64,000 nt of DNA from Rhizomucor pusillus (taxonomy: Eukaryota > Mucoromycota > Mucoromycetes > Mucorales > Lichtheimiaceae). Within the stretch, counting starts at the first letter, position 1. The number at the start of each line of letters is the position of its first letter. Below are positions 39,258 through 51,048 of this stretch, piece by piece. The DNA lies in contig FWWN02000627.1 of assembly GCA_900175165.2 (NCBI GenBank), positions 129,036 through 193,035 of the forward strand. The letters run 5' to 3'. The position numbers were made by a program, and so were the translations under genes. The notes under the pieces were generated by a model. The model searched no databases and had not been told where the DNA came from. It saw nothing but the letters and a program-made list of their open reading frames with translations.

Positions 39258-40007
39258 TTACGCAAAGATGCCGATGCTGCTGTGAATTAGGGAGGATTCA
39301 CTTAGTGTTGAACGTGGGAATAAAAAAGAATCCGGGGAGGCGGCACTACGATCTGTAGCGGAGGGTTCCAGAGGCTGGAGCTTAGGAGGAGATTGTTGAC
39401 GGGATGCAAAGAGTTGCGGCAAGATAGGAGCAGCGATTGGAGTTGTTGGCTCAGCAACAGGAGTGGAAACTGGCGAGGAAGTAGCGGACGAATGTTGGCA
39501 ATAGCATGACGACGGCTGTAAGCGAGGTTCGAAGCTAGTTGGAACAGTGTATGATCGGCGGGGTCACCTGCCTTTGGGGGAGAGATGGGTTCGATAATGT
39601 TGCATCATATTGTCTTGGCGAGAAAAGCGAGAAGGACAACCGGGATACATGCATTGAAAGTTCTTTTCACCGGTGTGTATGCGGTGATGGCGAGCCAAAT
39701 GACCACTGGAGATCATTTTTATATTAGTATTGATCTGCCAAACTCTAAATACAAGTTTTACGAGTGTAATTAACCTGGTAGTGAAACTCTTGTTACATCC
39801 GGGTTCAGAGCAATGGTACTTGCGGCGCTGCGTTGGCCTCACAGTAACAGAAGTGAGTAATTGCTGGTATTGTTGATCTCGCTGAAGCTGGTTTTGATCG
39901 CTGTAACTGTCGCTATTGTTGCTGCTATTGTTATTCAGCAGACTGATTTGTCGGCCATTGGCATCCTTGACGGAGAATGAGGAAGTATCAGAAGAGAATG
40001 ATTGCAT
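39258..40007 (-). CDS. C2H2 zinc-finger transcription factor, NRG1-like
   Basis: Exons 40007-39775, 39705-39568 and 39534-39258 give 215 aa. Two tandem C2H2 fingers (about residues 62-118) read YHCSEPGCNKSFTTRSGHL...HHRIH and TGEKNFQCMYPGCPSRFSRQ...HYRTH. The pattern SGHLARHHRIHTGEK plus RFSRQDNMMQHYRTH is that of Saccharomyces Nrg1/Nrg2-type DNA-binding proteins, which repress glucose-controlled and filamentation genes. N-terminal part is Asn/Gln-rich; the C-terminal ~90 residues are Ser/Pro/Thr-rich and end in IHSSIGIFA. The second intron (39535-39567) is only 33 nt and is required because the frame otherwise hits TGA directly after the fingers. Confidence 0.85.
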
Positions 40008-40421
40008 ATTGAGAACAAGTGAAGAGTACAGGAGCGACAAGTAGTAATTGACGATGGGGGTTGGCGGTCGATCCTTGTAGTATTTATATATTTAAATGCT
40101 CAGCGCACAGAGTCTGGGAGCTGTGAAACGTGGTCATCACCATCATCGTAGACTTTTTTTCAACTCTCAAAGTTTCTATGTATGCAATGCAATACTTTTT
40201 GCGCCCTGCATTCAGGGAACGAAACGTGCTCGTCGAAGAGAACGTGAAGACAACAATGAGAAGAATTATTAGATTCGGGACATAACCCCCCCCCCCAATC
40301 TGATTTTTCGCAATGCCAAGGTCTGGCAATAAAGACAAAGGAGGACCCTCTTTTTCGCTTCTTGGCAAGCTTGGACTAGACAGTTATTAGCAATACAGTA
40401 TACCCTTGCCGCTACTTTTTA

Positions 40422-40859
40422 TTAAATTAAAATATCCTGATCTACATCGGTGAGGACCTCCTGCTTTTTTCGCAGCCGCTCTGCACTCCCGTCACTGCGT
40501 ATTAAGCATGCAGTCTTTCCATTGGCTTCAAAGTGATCGACGTCTGCGGGAAGGAAGTATGTTTCTTTTGCCACTTTCCCAAAGTTTACCCGCAAACGGC
40601 GGGCAAAGGACAAGACACAGTGCAGTTCTAAACCTGACCGAATGAGCTTTCCCAATCACTGGGAATAGAACAATGCTCGGAGATCGACGTTATTTTTGGT
40701 TTTGATTGGGTGGCTATAAGGGGGAGGAGGGAAGTATCTCAAGTTTCCCCGATGTATCATCAGCGCGGGATAATCAGACAGGATTTTTGCTGCCAAGGCT
40801 ATGTATTCTTTGCAACCGGTCGTTATAAGAACGGTTTCATCCACCGAATGGCTTTGCAT
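40422..40859 (-). pseudogene. Possible decayed ORF interrupted by one stop
   Basis: A minus-strand frame from 40859 to 40422 is open except for one TGA at about 40656-40658. Both halves have protein-like composition (for example ALAAKILSDYPALMIHRGN before, and VLSFARRLRVNFGKVAKE after the stop). I do not recognise a domain. It could be a relic of a lineage-specific repeat gene, or chance. Confidence 0.2.
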
Positions 40860-42996
40860 TGCTCGTAGTAGGCTTGGCTTACACCATTTATCTTTTTTTA
40901 TCTCACAAAGCAGACCACTCTCCAGAGTAACTTGCTATTAAAAGAAATTTACCGACGTGAGACATCCAAAAAAGTCAAGCTCTATGTCTTGTCGATCCAT
41001 GTCGTCGGTGCATACCCTTTTCCGGAAAAGCTGCATGTGGTATCATGACAGTCAAAAGAGTGTCATAGTCTAAATGGCAATCCGGTATGCAAACTGAAAT
41101 GCTGAATGCAGAACTCCAAAAATTCATGTCATATCATTACATAGCATCAACTCCGAGCAGTCTGCATGCATCACTTAGCAGTAGCAGGATATGTATTGAA
41201 ATGCCAACAGCTTAAAAGTCATTATTATTAGTAACTATGCATAGTCATGCTGATTTCCTGCTTGCAATCATTCCAGGTCTGTCGTTTGCAGAGGACTTGG
41301 GCGTGGCAGAATGGACCAGCAAAAATTGCAGCTGTTGGCTCCTCTTGATCTTAGTAACTGCGCACGTAAAAAAATGGGAGAACCCCTTATTCACAAACCA
41401 GCGTAAGGTTGGATTCCGGCAGAGGTAACGACAATTGAGTGGCTGTTGTATCGTCATCGCAGAAGGGAATATGTTGTGCAAGCTTGACTAGAGGAAGCCC
41501 GTGCCGGCAAGTTTCCATCCGTTCATGCAGAACCATCTTCAGATAGTCTACTGCACAGTGTACAGCCCCTAAACGTTTTCTGCTCAAACTGGAAGTTGTC
41601 GTGCTTACCGTATGATTACGGTACCATTTTGGAATCGACACAGATCAATATGCGTTAATTAAGGTTCATCTTTTGCGACGCAGACTGAGCCCCTCGTGCG
41701 TCTGTGGTACCCCAAGCTCACTTTCAACTTGTTTAATATCGTTAGGAATTCAGGGAACAGCAAACCTCGATTAAGTATGCGGCCAGGCAAAAGGGCTGTC
41801 AAACGGCTCCTTTTTCGCTCTCTCTTGACAAGGATACCTGCAGATGAAGGAACAAACGAACCACAGCTTGATATAGAACATTATGCGCTAATTTAGTTTA
41901 TCCGTTGTTATCTTGCTGCATCCACTTATCACTTGTTATTCGCGCCCTACTTTCTACTATGTATGTAACTTTAAAATTTCTTTGTAGAGTATACTTTAGA
42001 CTTTCTCCCTATAGTATGTCCGCTTTTAGCAATGTAAAGTCTGGTCATATTGGAGTGGGTCTCTTTTCCTTAAATACGACTATAAGTGCACTGGAGTTTG
42101 TCACTTGGTGTCTCATTATTCGTGCATATGCCATTCGAACGCACCGGAAGACTTTGAAGAAACATGCATGTCGCTAATTGCACTGGAAACATGTTTGTAA
42201 ATATTTTCCTGCGGAAATGCTTTGAGTATTCCGGAGCATATTTGCTCCAAGGCTTCCTTTGTACCTGAAAGGCTATCTATGTATTTTTGATGCGCAGCGC
42301 AAAAATATAACATTTAAGGAATGTGGATGTAGCTGTCCGTGAATATTTGACACTGTTGCTTGAGCAATCATGTAAGCATCTTTGTGTTAACAATATAACA
42401 TACGTAGACGTCTGCAAATTTTAAACACTCTTTCTCTTGCTTCTCCCCTTCTTCTACTGTCTGGAGCTTCTTGCGTGGCGCTTGAGGTAATCTTTGCCTT
42501 CGGTTCATCTTGCATTTTTTTTGCTCATATGTATTCCTTCATGGTGAGCCTTTTGCTTCAAGCATCATCCGAATTTCAGGTATGATAAATGCTTTTGAGT
42601 ATTTTCGCGCCCTAAAATGAGTAATAACAGGTCTGCAATCAGACGATGGGTCCAGAACTAGAAAAGGGTGTGGTAGCTAATGGCAAAAGTTTGCAGAATG
42701 ACTGTTGCCACAATTACAGCGTTGTACGCATTATAAACATCCCCAAGTCCATCACGCGTTTTTTCACACGGCTACTGTCAAGACTCATTAAGCCCTTCCC
42801 TTTGTAATCTGCTCCTATTACGGCGTCCTTTCGTTGCGGACGGGTCCCCGATGAATGCGTATACACTGTGTCGAATAAGACTTGTTCCTGATCTCCTCCG
42901 CTCCGGTTCCTTCCCGTTTATTTCCATCTGCAGGCTCTTTTCAAGTTTCCGACAGGCACTCTTCGGCTTCTTCTTCATTTCCTTTTTCCAAGCAAT

Positions 42997-43383
42997 ATGG
43001 CCGACTGCGGGCCTGGCGGCAGGGTTGATGGCGGTCTTTTTGGGCACTTGTTTTTCTGTTGTTTTTGCTTTTTTAAGGCTGCTGATGACCAAAGTAATGG
43101 TCGGTTGGAGAAAGATCTGGCCATCAATAAGCTTGTCTTCCTGGGAATCAAAGACCTAGAAATCATCGGCCTTCTGGTGGAAGCTGGAGGGTCGTTGTGG
43201 ATACAATTGCCCAATGTGCCCAGCAACAATTTCTGTTCGAAAAGCAGAGCTGGCCACATGCTATCAAATGGACTTGTACAAGGTGGGCAGTACCGCATAG
43301 TTGAACTAAGCACTATGGCACTGTCCTGGTCCTTAATAAACGACATTTTCTTGCTCTCAACCACCTTGGAGAAGCTCTACTAA
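42997..43383 (+). pseudogene. Possible relic of an uncharacterised ORF
   Basis: A 128-codon plus frame with protein-like content in its second half (LAINKLVFLGIKDLEIIGLL, then LINDIFLLSTTLEKLY), ending in TAA. After a possible GT-AG intron at 43390-43443 a compatible piece (NKRNVEKYLKC) follows. No start context, no domain. The minus strand is also open over much of the same interval, so coding status is doubtful. Confidence 0.2.
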
Positions 43384-44330
43384 GTACAGGTAAGAAACAA
43401 ACCCAATACCTCAATTTATATATTCTTACTGACATTATTTATAGCGGATAACAAAAGGAACGTCGAAAAATACCTCAAGTGTGTTGGATTGAAAGAGCAA
43501 AGTGACTGCTAGGTCTCCAACAAAAAGGACTTCATTCGCTAGTCATGTGGAACACCAATCGCTACGAAGAGCGCTGTGAAGAAGCAATACACTTGCATCA
43601 TATCTGCACGGATTCTCTCTTCATCAAAAAATCCATGAATCATAGATATAGAGCGAACCAAAACCCAACAGGTCCTGGACAAAGTAATGACCGGATTAAT
43701 TATCTCAATTAGTGACATCAAGCTTTTCAGCATGTGCCCCCGAGCGAAGAACGCAATTACAAACTGTTCAACTGTGCGTGCTTTGCTAAAGAAGTAGCAG
43801 TAAAAAGTGGGGACGAAGAGACATGCAGTGAGACTGAATCAGACTTGTATTACGATTGCAATAAAGCTCCATTTTTATACTCGGATTCCAAGTCCTGTGT
43901 CACATCCAATACAAAAATGATACTGATCCCGCGCTAGGTAGTATCACCAAAAATTGCAAGTCCTTTGTAAAGGTCAAGGTATTCGTACATAATACTCGAA
44001 CGAAGACGGTCGAAATGATCACTGAGGTTTCAATAGTTTATATCTATTAAGCGAACAATGCTGAAATCTGCGCACTTTCGATCTTTTCAAAGGCGACTAG
44101 AAATTTTGTCAAATAAATGGTATTAAGAATGCAGAATGCAGAATTCAGAATTCTATTGTCTTCTGGCAACACAGGTCCGTGTCTTGTGCACTTCCACCAC
44201 TTTATCCGTATTTTGAAATTTGCCGCTGCCACAGTCACCATCCCCTGATCATGCAGTTTCCCATGACGACGGAGAATTTCTCTCTAAAATATCAGCGGTC
44301 CATTGTTCGGGCAATTTCCTATTCGCCAGG

Positions 44331-44735
44331 ATGGAGGACGATGAAAAGACCAATAAAAAAGTTAGCATATTTTTTTTGTTTTTTTTTTTTTTTTTTCCTT
44401 CCACTCTCCTTTTCCCAATTTGTTTTGTTATCGACATGCCGTACCCTTCACCTCAGGGTGGCGGATCCTCGTCATCCTCATCGCTTCAATACATGGACAG
44501 CGTCATGTCTCGTTTCGGCCACCATCTATCTGCCAACGAACGATCGTCCTTTTCACAAAGCATGGTTCCAACTTTGCAAAGCAGCGCGCCGGGGCCGCAT
44601 TATCAAATACCACCCACTCATGGAAAATCTATACCGCCATCTGTCATCCCTTCCGCGCCCGTTGTGCATTCTAACACATCATCATCATCTTCCGCTGCAC
44701 TTGCTACCGAAGACGTCGATATGAAGCAAGCATAG
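44331..44735 (+). CDS. Small Ser/Pro-rich hypothetical protein
   Basis: Two models are possible. (a) ATG at 44331 (MEDDEKTNKK), intron 44361-44456 with a very long T-rich tract before CAG, then an exon from 44457: 102 aa. (b) ATG at 44436 (MPYPSPQGGG) with no intron: 99 aa. Both share SLQYMDSVMSRFGHHLSANE, a His/Pro/Ser-rich middle and the acidic ending ATEDVDMKQA. The T-tract favours an intron. No domain or family recognised; probably disordered. Confidence 0.4.
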   Translation: MEDDEKTNKKVSIFFLFFFFFFPSTLLFPICFVIDMPYPSPQGGGSSSSSSLQYMDSVMSRFGHHLSANERSSFSQSMVPTLQSSAPGPHYQIPPTHGKSIPPSVIPSAPVVHSNTSSSSSAALATEDVDMKQA

Positions 44736-46340
44736 ACTCAAAAAGAAGAAAGAAGACTATCAACCTACTAGTGAAGATACTTCCCCTCATTTTTCCCCCT
44801 TTTTGCCGCCATTTTGTTATACATCATTTGACCAGTGCACACCCCTGACCGCACTGATTCGTCAGTTGTTAGCAACTGGCGAGAAAACCCCAATAATATT
44901 TGAACCTAACCATATCGCTTATCATTTGAGATGACACATTTAGAAAGTCTAGATATTACATATATCTTCAGTCCTCGTCCCTGAGCACATATATGCATCA
45001 TCGAGGGAATATTCCATCTTTCAGATATTGAAGAGAGATTGCATGAATATATGGCCGATTGGATCTGAAACAAAATGTACAGAGCGATACAAGCCCGGCA
45101 TCACCTTACGCCGTCGTTCGTTAATTATTATCCGGTCCTTTACGTAAATAGTAAGAGTGACCTAAAGAACTTTGAATTCTGCAAATACATGCATATGCAT
45201 ATTCAGCCTTATCTTGCTTGAGTGATCCATCACTTTGAATCTCACAGATTGTTGCCGTCCAATTCATCCCTTCATCGCAATAATAATCTCAAATGCAAGC
45301 AGTTACCGTTTACAAAGTTTCGATTGTCTTCTTCCAGTCGCAATGGAGAGTCTGATAAGACATTTTATTAACATTATTAGGCAGGCGTCCGAACCATGGA
45401 CCTGTAAGTTATTACAAGTAATACTGGATCAAGAGACACAACCGATGCTATTATAAAATGGAAATACTATAAATACATAACCAAAGGATCTATTGCCTCA
45501 TTAAAATTTGGTCAGCGTCTGTGAAAATCAGTCATAGATCTGAGTGGATCATCTCCTAGCTACCGTCATTGTCGCTTGTAGTATATGGATATCTTTTACC
45601 GTGGATGTGAGGAGTAGGACTGCTAATATCATCATTGTCCAACGGCGGGAAGATTGACTACAGTTAATGTTCACGATGCAAAGGCGGGGACTTATCAACG
45701 CAAGCCGATGACCAAGCATCCTGAACTATCATTGGCTAAAGGATCGAGATATATACTTCTTCGCTCTCTATATCAGTAGAGGGAGAACCTCATTGCCGCT
45801 TTCCCCTTACAAGGGACAGCATAACTTATTAGAGCAACATCTCGATGGGGGAGTGCTTGAAAGCTATTTATAAATTCAGGTTTCTATGTATACACTTTTA
45901 CGAGCTAAATATTGTCGCTCGGGCACTAAAAGCCTCATCAATCGGAACCTCTTCTTGGCACATGTATGCCAGTGAAACATCAGCAACTAATGCCGTTGAC
46001 CGGTTTTGTGCGCTTATTTGATTAATAGCTTCTCAATATTAGATCTACCATGTGCTGGCAACTGGCAAAAAAGGAAGAAAAACAAAGAGATGAAAACACA
46101 AACAACCCTGTGCAACTACCATTGTTTGTAGTGCGCTGAAGATAACACCCAAACAAGGTAGCTATTAGAAATAATGAGATTGAAAGAGGGAGAAGGGAGA
46201 ATGGGCAAGTTCAGGGATGACGCGAAATCATCTATATCCACCTGTTTTCCCCGTCTCCGTGCATTTATTTTTTACCACCTCCGTTGAGGACTTTCCGTGG
46301 TTTCTTTTTTGTGTGTGTGTGTGTGTGTGTGGCCTTAAAA
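44736..46340. other. 1.6 kb AT-rich intergenic region, including a (GT)n tract
   Basis: No gene seen. Near its end a (GT)10-like tract (46310-46332) lies directly upstream of the Skt5-like ATG. The frame is open through it from 46284, which would add a Cys/Val run; that is taken as 5' UTR. Confidence 0.45.
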
Positions 46341-47911
46341 ATGCAGACAACACCCGAGCCACTACAACAACAAAAACAACAACAACAGCAACAACAGCAA
46401 CTCGAAGACAAGCAATCTATACCATTGCCAGCTGGCAAACAGTTACCACAGCTCTTTGAGCATGATACTTATTCACCTTCGCCTCCACCGCCTCCAAAGC
46501 ACCTGGATACACCGCACGAATCGTGCCCGTCCCTGAACGAATCAACAGCATCGCTGCCCATTCCTGGCAGACATCCTAGTCCCCGGTCGCCTACGCCGTC
46601 GCAGACACCTGGAGGCAGCACGCGGTCCAGCTCAGTGCTCGATGTTGGCACTGGGGACCAGCTTCTAGACCATTCTCATCTCAAACCTGGCAGCAAGGCC
46701 TCCTTGTTGTCTTACAACCAGACTATCAACATGTACCGAGAAAATGCAAAGAAGACAAACAGCCCGGATATCCAGTGCGACTTTGCGATATTTATGGTGG
46801 AAGCAGCCAAACCGCTTGCTGAGGACGATGAGTCTCGATGGGAATATCTGAACGAAGCGGAAAAACTCCTCAAGCAACTAGCATCGCGTGGACACGCAGA
46901 ATCACAGTATTATCTAGGCAATTTGTACGCGGCTGGTTTGCTTAGTCGCAAGGGCAAGAATGAATTCGACAAGGCATTCCCTTTGTTTGTTCAGGCAACC
47001 AAGCATCACCACGCAGATGCAGCGTACAGGTAATTATACTCCAATGGTCTCCACACGTTTATTTGTTACACTAAATGTTACCCGTTGTTGCTTCAGAGCT
47101 GCAAAGTGCTACGAAGATGGACTCGGAACCCGAAAAGATGGCTCCAAAGCCGTACAATTTTACAGGTGCCCATTCATGATAAAAAGAATGGCGTATAGAG
47201 ACTGACATACATATTTGTGATATATTAATTAGAAAAGCGGCCACTCTCAATCATCCTGGGGCAATGTATCGATTAGGCATCGCGGAGGTGAACGGGGACC
47301 TTGGAATCACAAAGAATCCCCGGGACGGCGTAAAATGGCTCAAGCGCGCAGTCGAAGGAGCAACTCCAGAGTACCCGCACGCGGTCCACGAATTAGCGCT
47401 TCTCCACGAGAAGGGAATCGAGAATGTTGTCTTTGTTGACGTCGACTATGCTGTGTCGTTGTATGCGCAGGCTGCCGAATTGGGTTACGCTCCATCTGCA
47501 TTTAGGTTAGGCGAGTGTTACGAATATGGCAAACTCAATTGCAAGCAAGATCCCGCACTGTCCATCCATTATTACACAATTGCTGCACAGCAGGGGCACC
47601 GCGATGCATGCTTTGCCCTGACTGCATGGTATCTTGTTGGCTCGCCCGGTATTTTGCCGCAGTCAGACGAACAGGCATATATCTGGGCCCGCCGAGCCGC
47701 AGAGAAGGGATCGCCCAAGGCAGAGTATGCCGTCGGTTACTTTTGCGAAGTCGGCATCGGTACCGTCAAGAACCCTCAGGAGGCGATGGAGTGGTACAGA
47801 CGCGCCGCAGAGCATGGTGATAAACGAGCTATCCAAAGACTGCAAGGAAAACCCGCAGATCAAAAGAATTCAAAAAAGAAAGGTAGCTCTGATGACTGCA
47901 GAATCATGTAA
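46341..47911 (+). CDS. SKT5: Sel1-repeat protein, Skt5/Chs4-type chitin synthase activator with CaaX box
   Basis: Exons 46341-47029, 47097-47165 and 47233-47911 give 478 aa. The N-terminal ~130 residues are polyglutamine and Pro/Ser-rich. About seven Sel1-like TPR repeats follow (for example GHAESQYYLGNLYAAG, KAAKCYEDGLGTRKDGSKAV variants, SAFRLGECYEYGKLNCKQD, KAEYAVGYFCEVGIGTVKN). The last four residues are CRIM, a CaaX prenylation site, as in yeast Skt5 (CVIM). Skt5/Chs4 brings chitin synthase III to the bud neck and activates it; prenylation anchors it to membranes. Role in hyphal wall or septum synthesis is inferred. Codon start chosen at the first ATG after the GT tract. Confidence 0.93.
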
Positions 47912-48171
47912 ACTCTTTCTTTCTTGGACATTCGCATAATCTCTATCTCACTACCATTATTATTGCCCTATCCCCGTTTTTGTGTCTATCACCGTCTCAT
48001 ATTCAAATAATTCCACACACGCACACACAACGCACACTTACTCAATCAAAGCTAACAAACGAAACCTTCTTTTTTCTTTTATACCGCGCAATCAATTTAA
48101 TGACAAAAGAGCAAATTAAAGTTTACATGGACTGCCCTGCTGTAAACTTATAGATGTAGAAGATGGTGGTT

Positions 48172-48520
48172 TCAGTGATATGTGCAAGCAAGCAATTGCT
48201 GTGCAGCGCGAGAGCTCTTGGCAAGCTCGCGCTTGCCATGAAAGTGTCCAGGAACTTCTACTTTGCTCTTACATTCTATCCTAACGTTTACAGGTAGCAC
48301 CTCCCTGAAGGACTTGCCAATGTCATCAATGTAGTAGTTGCCGTATTCTGTACCGCGACGGATCTTGGTGGGTATCATAGAGGTCAGTCACAGCAAAAGG
48401 ACCAGAATCGTTATCTCGATCGGGAGTATCGGCAAAGTATTCCATCAGTGGATCGTTATGCACAGAGAGAGCAGCGATATATCTATGGTAGCTTCTAGCA
48501 AGTGAGTGACAACCAACCAT
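48172..48520 (-). CDS. Uncertain small gene or relic divergent from thioredoxin reductase
   Basis: Two overlapping minus frames (48520-48326 and 48378-48172) both look protein-like: YIAALSVHNDPLMEYFADTP in the first, and RRGTEYGNYYIDDIGKSFRE with VNVRIECKSKVEVPGHFHGK in the second. They would join only through a 28-nt GT-AG segment near 48375-48402 or a frameshift. No family recognised. It could be a small gene with an extremely short intron, a frameshifted pseudogene, or chance. Confidence 0.3.
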
Positions 48521-48556
48521 TTGGGTTACAAATCATTTGCCAATCAGAATCGATCG

Positions 48557-48607
48557 AAAATCTTTGTCAGCCCTGTCGTCAATCAAAAATCTTTGTCAGC
48601 CCTGTCG
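48557..48607. promoter_or_regulatory. Two direct copies of a 20-bp element upstream of thioredoxin reductase
   Basis: The element AATCTTTGTCAGCCCTGTCG occurs twice with a 29-bp period, ending about 95 bp before the TRR1 ATG. Each copy contains TTTGTCA, the reverse complement of TGACAAA, a sequence reported as a Yap1/AP-1-type response site in yeasts. A CCAAT motif lies just upstream (48538-48545). Regulation by oxidative stress is inferred. Confidence 0.55.
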
Positions 48608-48701
48608 GTTATGAAAAATGACGGCAATTTAAATACTTGGAAAAAATACCTTGGATCCGCTCTTGTTCTTCCTTCAACTTAATATTATCTGTTTATCTAC
48701 C

Positions 48702-49812
48702 ATGGCCCCTCAACAACACAAGGTTGCTATCATCGGCTCTGGCCCAGCAGGTAAGAAAAATACAACTCTGTAGTACGACGATGACGACGATGACGACTCA
48801 CTCGATATACTTTATTTAAGGCCACACTGCCGCCATCTATCTTGCACGCGCCAACATGGAACCCATCATGTTTGAAGGCATGATGGCCAACGGCTTTGCT
48901 CCCGGCGGTCAGCTCACCACCACTACCGATGTCGAAAACTATCCCGGTTTCCCTGAAGGTGTCCTTGGCGGCGAGTTGATGGAAAAGATGCGCGCACAGT
49001 CGGAGCGTTGCGGTGCAAAGATCGAAACCGAAACTATCACTAAGTTGGACCTTTCCTCTCGCCCCTTCAAGATCTGGCGTGAAGGCTCTGAAGACAGCGA
49101 CGAACCTACCGATGTTGCTCAGGCCATTGTCCTTGCCACCGGTGCGTCCGCTAGAAGAATGAACTTACCCGGCGAAGAAAAGTACTGGCAGAACGGTATC
49201 TCTGCATGCGCAGTCTGTGACGGTGCGGTACCCATCTTCCGAAACAAGCCTTTGGTAGTCATTGGTGGTGGCGACAGCGCTGCTGAGGAATCCATCTACT
49301 TGACAAAATGTAAGTCTTAGTATAATTTGGGTTTTTGACATTATAGACTGATGGAAATCTTATCAGATGGTTCTCATGTCCACGTCCTTGTCCGACGCGA
49401 TGTCCTTCGTGCCTCCAAGGTCATGGCTTCCCGTCTCTTGAAGCACCCTAAGATCACCGTGCACTTCAACACTGTTGCTACCGAAGCCGTTGGTGACGGC
49501 AGCCTCTTGACAGCTGTAAAGACCCGCGACACAAAGACCGGCGAAGAAGGAGAAATCACTGCCAGTGGTCTTTTCTACGCTATTGGTCACGACCCCGCAA
49601 CGACCCTCGTCAAGGGTCAAGTTGATCTCGATGAGGAGGGCTACATCAAGACCGTTCCTGGCTCATCCCTCACAAGCGTCGAAGGTGTCTTTGCAGCCGG
49701 CGACGTGCAGGACAAACGATACCGCCAAGCTATTACCAGCGCTGGTTCCGGATGCATGGCTGCTTTGGACGCTGAACGATATCTCACCGAATTAGAAGAA
49801 GCAGCAAACTAA
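48702..49812 (+). CDS. TRR1: Thioredoxin reductase (low-molecular-weight, NADPH-dependent)
   Basis: Exons 48702-48750, 48821-49309 and 49367-49812 give 327 aa, normal for the family. The FAD-binding [16 protein letters not shown] is split by intron 1. Next are [34 protein letters not shown], the redox-active CAVCDGA (C-x-x-C), the NADPH-binding GGGDSAAEE, and the C-terminal FAD motif [23 protein letters not shown]. The enzyme keeps thioredoxin reduced in the cytosol; no targeting peptide is visible. All catalytic residues are intact. Confidence 0.97.
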
Positions 49813-50117
49813 GAGGATAACAAAGCATTTACATTGCATAGAAAAATAATCCATCCTTCTTTCCTCTGCCCATTCCCCATCACACCTTGTAAATCACAAC
49901 TTTAGTCCCTCTTTCTTTTACCCTACATAGTTTCTTTTTTTATTTTTTTTTGCGTTGATAGAGAGAAGCAAAAAAGAAGAAAAAAACGTGTGTGAAAAGC
50001 AAATGCAATTGTGACACGAACTTTGAACTCCTCCTCCCTTTTTACTTGCTGCGTAGTGCTCTCCTGTTTCCTTTTTTCCCTTTTTCTTTCTTTCAATTTT
50101 TCCTGCTATCTTGTTAA

Positions 50118-51027
50118 ATGAGACGACGGCAACTGCTGCTACTATCCATTGCTTCAGCGGTAGCATCCGTGAGCCACGCAGCTGTTCCTCCTTCGGATAG
50201 TTTTCTGGACGACGCTGCTGACTTGATGCAAGAGAATGACGAGACTGTAGACACAGCCACGTCTACAATTGATGATGGAATCATACCACTTGAGGCTCCT
50301 GAGGAGATACAGGTGCTAGAGCTAGACCAAGATGATGCCACATTCGATGTCTTGGAAGAGGAGGACGATGATGCAGAAGACGAGGAAGAAGAACTGCTAG
50401 AAGAAGATGAAGAGAATGCTGATCCGGCTACAGCCGATGAGGAGGAGGAGCAGGAATCATACGAGATGCCTGACTTTAGGAACAAGGATGTCCTGGACTT
50501 TGACCGGCCTAGGTTGCAGCCAGCCGATGACGAAGACGATATGCTGGTACCCGAAGGCGTCGAAGAGATTGTTGATCAAAACAACAACAACAATGACAAT
50601 AACATCAACAACGTCAACGGCAACTCTGCGTACTGGATCCACGACACTGAAGTTGACCCAATTGATTTTTACGACGACGGTGTGCTTGCATACGGTCACC
50701 AGACCAGTGCCCAGAACCGGTATTATTCGCATTGGCGCATATTTCTGTTGGTCGCCTTTATCATTCTTGTCGTTAAAATTGCCAGACGACGAAACGGGAA
50801 GGTGAGTGAGACAAGAATTAAAGCAAGCAAACTGTTATACTTGGCAAGCTAATCCTTTTTCGTTCAAGGCTCTCTTGTTTAATTTTACCAGACGCAGCAG
50901 CAGCAGCCATGCCCGATTGCCGGTAAGAGCAAAGCATGAACGATCTCCGGCTGGTTCATCAAACTCACAATACATTTACAACGTAATAGATACATCATCA
51001 AGGTATAGTGAGGCACAGCAGCAGTGA
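50118..51027 (+). CDS. Acidic type I membrane protein, family unknown
   Basis: Exons 50118-50801 and 50869-51027 give 280 aa. It begins with a signal peptide (MRRRQLLLLSIASAVASVSHA). A ~200-residue luminal/extracellular part extremely rich in Asp/Glu follows, with an Asn run (about 50580-50620). One membrane helix (IFLLVAFIILVVKIA) is followed by RRR and a short Ser-rich cytosolic tail. No domain recognised. The tail may continue: a GT-AG intron from 50995 could join it in frame to the next ORF (51049-51342). Confidence 0.75.
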
Positions 51028-51048
51028 ACAAATTTTGCCTTTCTCACG

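Larger units (their letters stand above)
40008..44330. other. 4.3 kb gene-poor region with degenerate open frames
   Basis: No family-recognisable gene. The stretch is AT-rich and holds short open frames interrupted by stops, a poly-C run near 40285, and a local GAATGCAGAATGCAGAATTCAGAATTC repeat-like patch near 44130-44155. It may contain decayed genes or old mobile-element remains. No terminal inverted repeat, LTR or transposase/reverse-transcriptase motif was seen. Confidence 0.4.

Noticed and set aside
42851..43364. Overlapping ORFs on both strands as real genes
   Set aside because: Both strands are open over much of the same stretch, with low-complexity Phe/Lys runs and no domain; kept only as a weak relic call.
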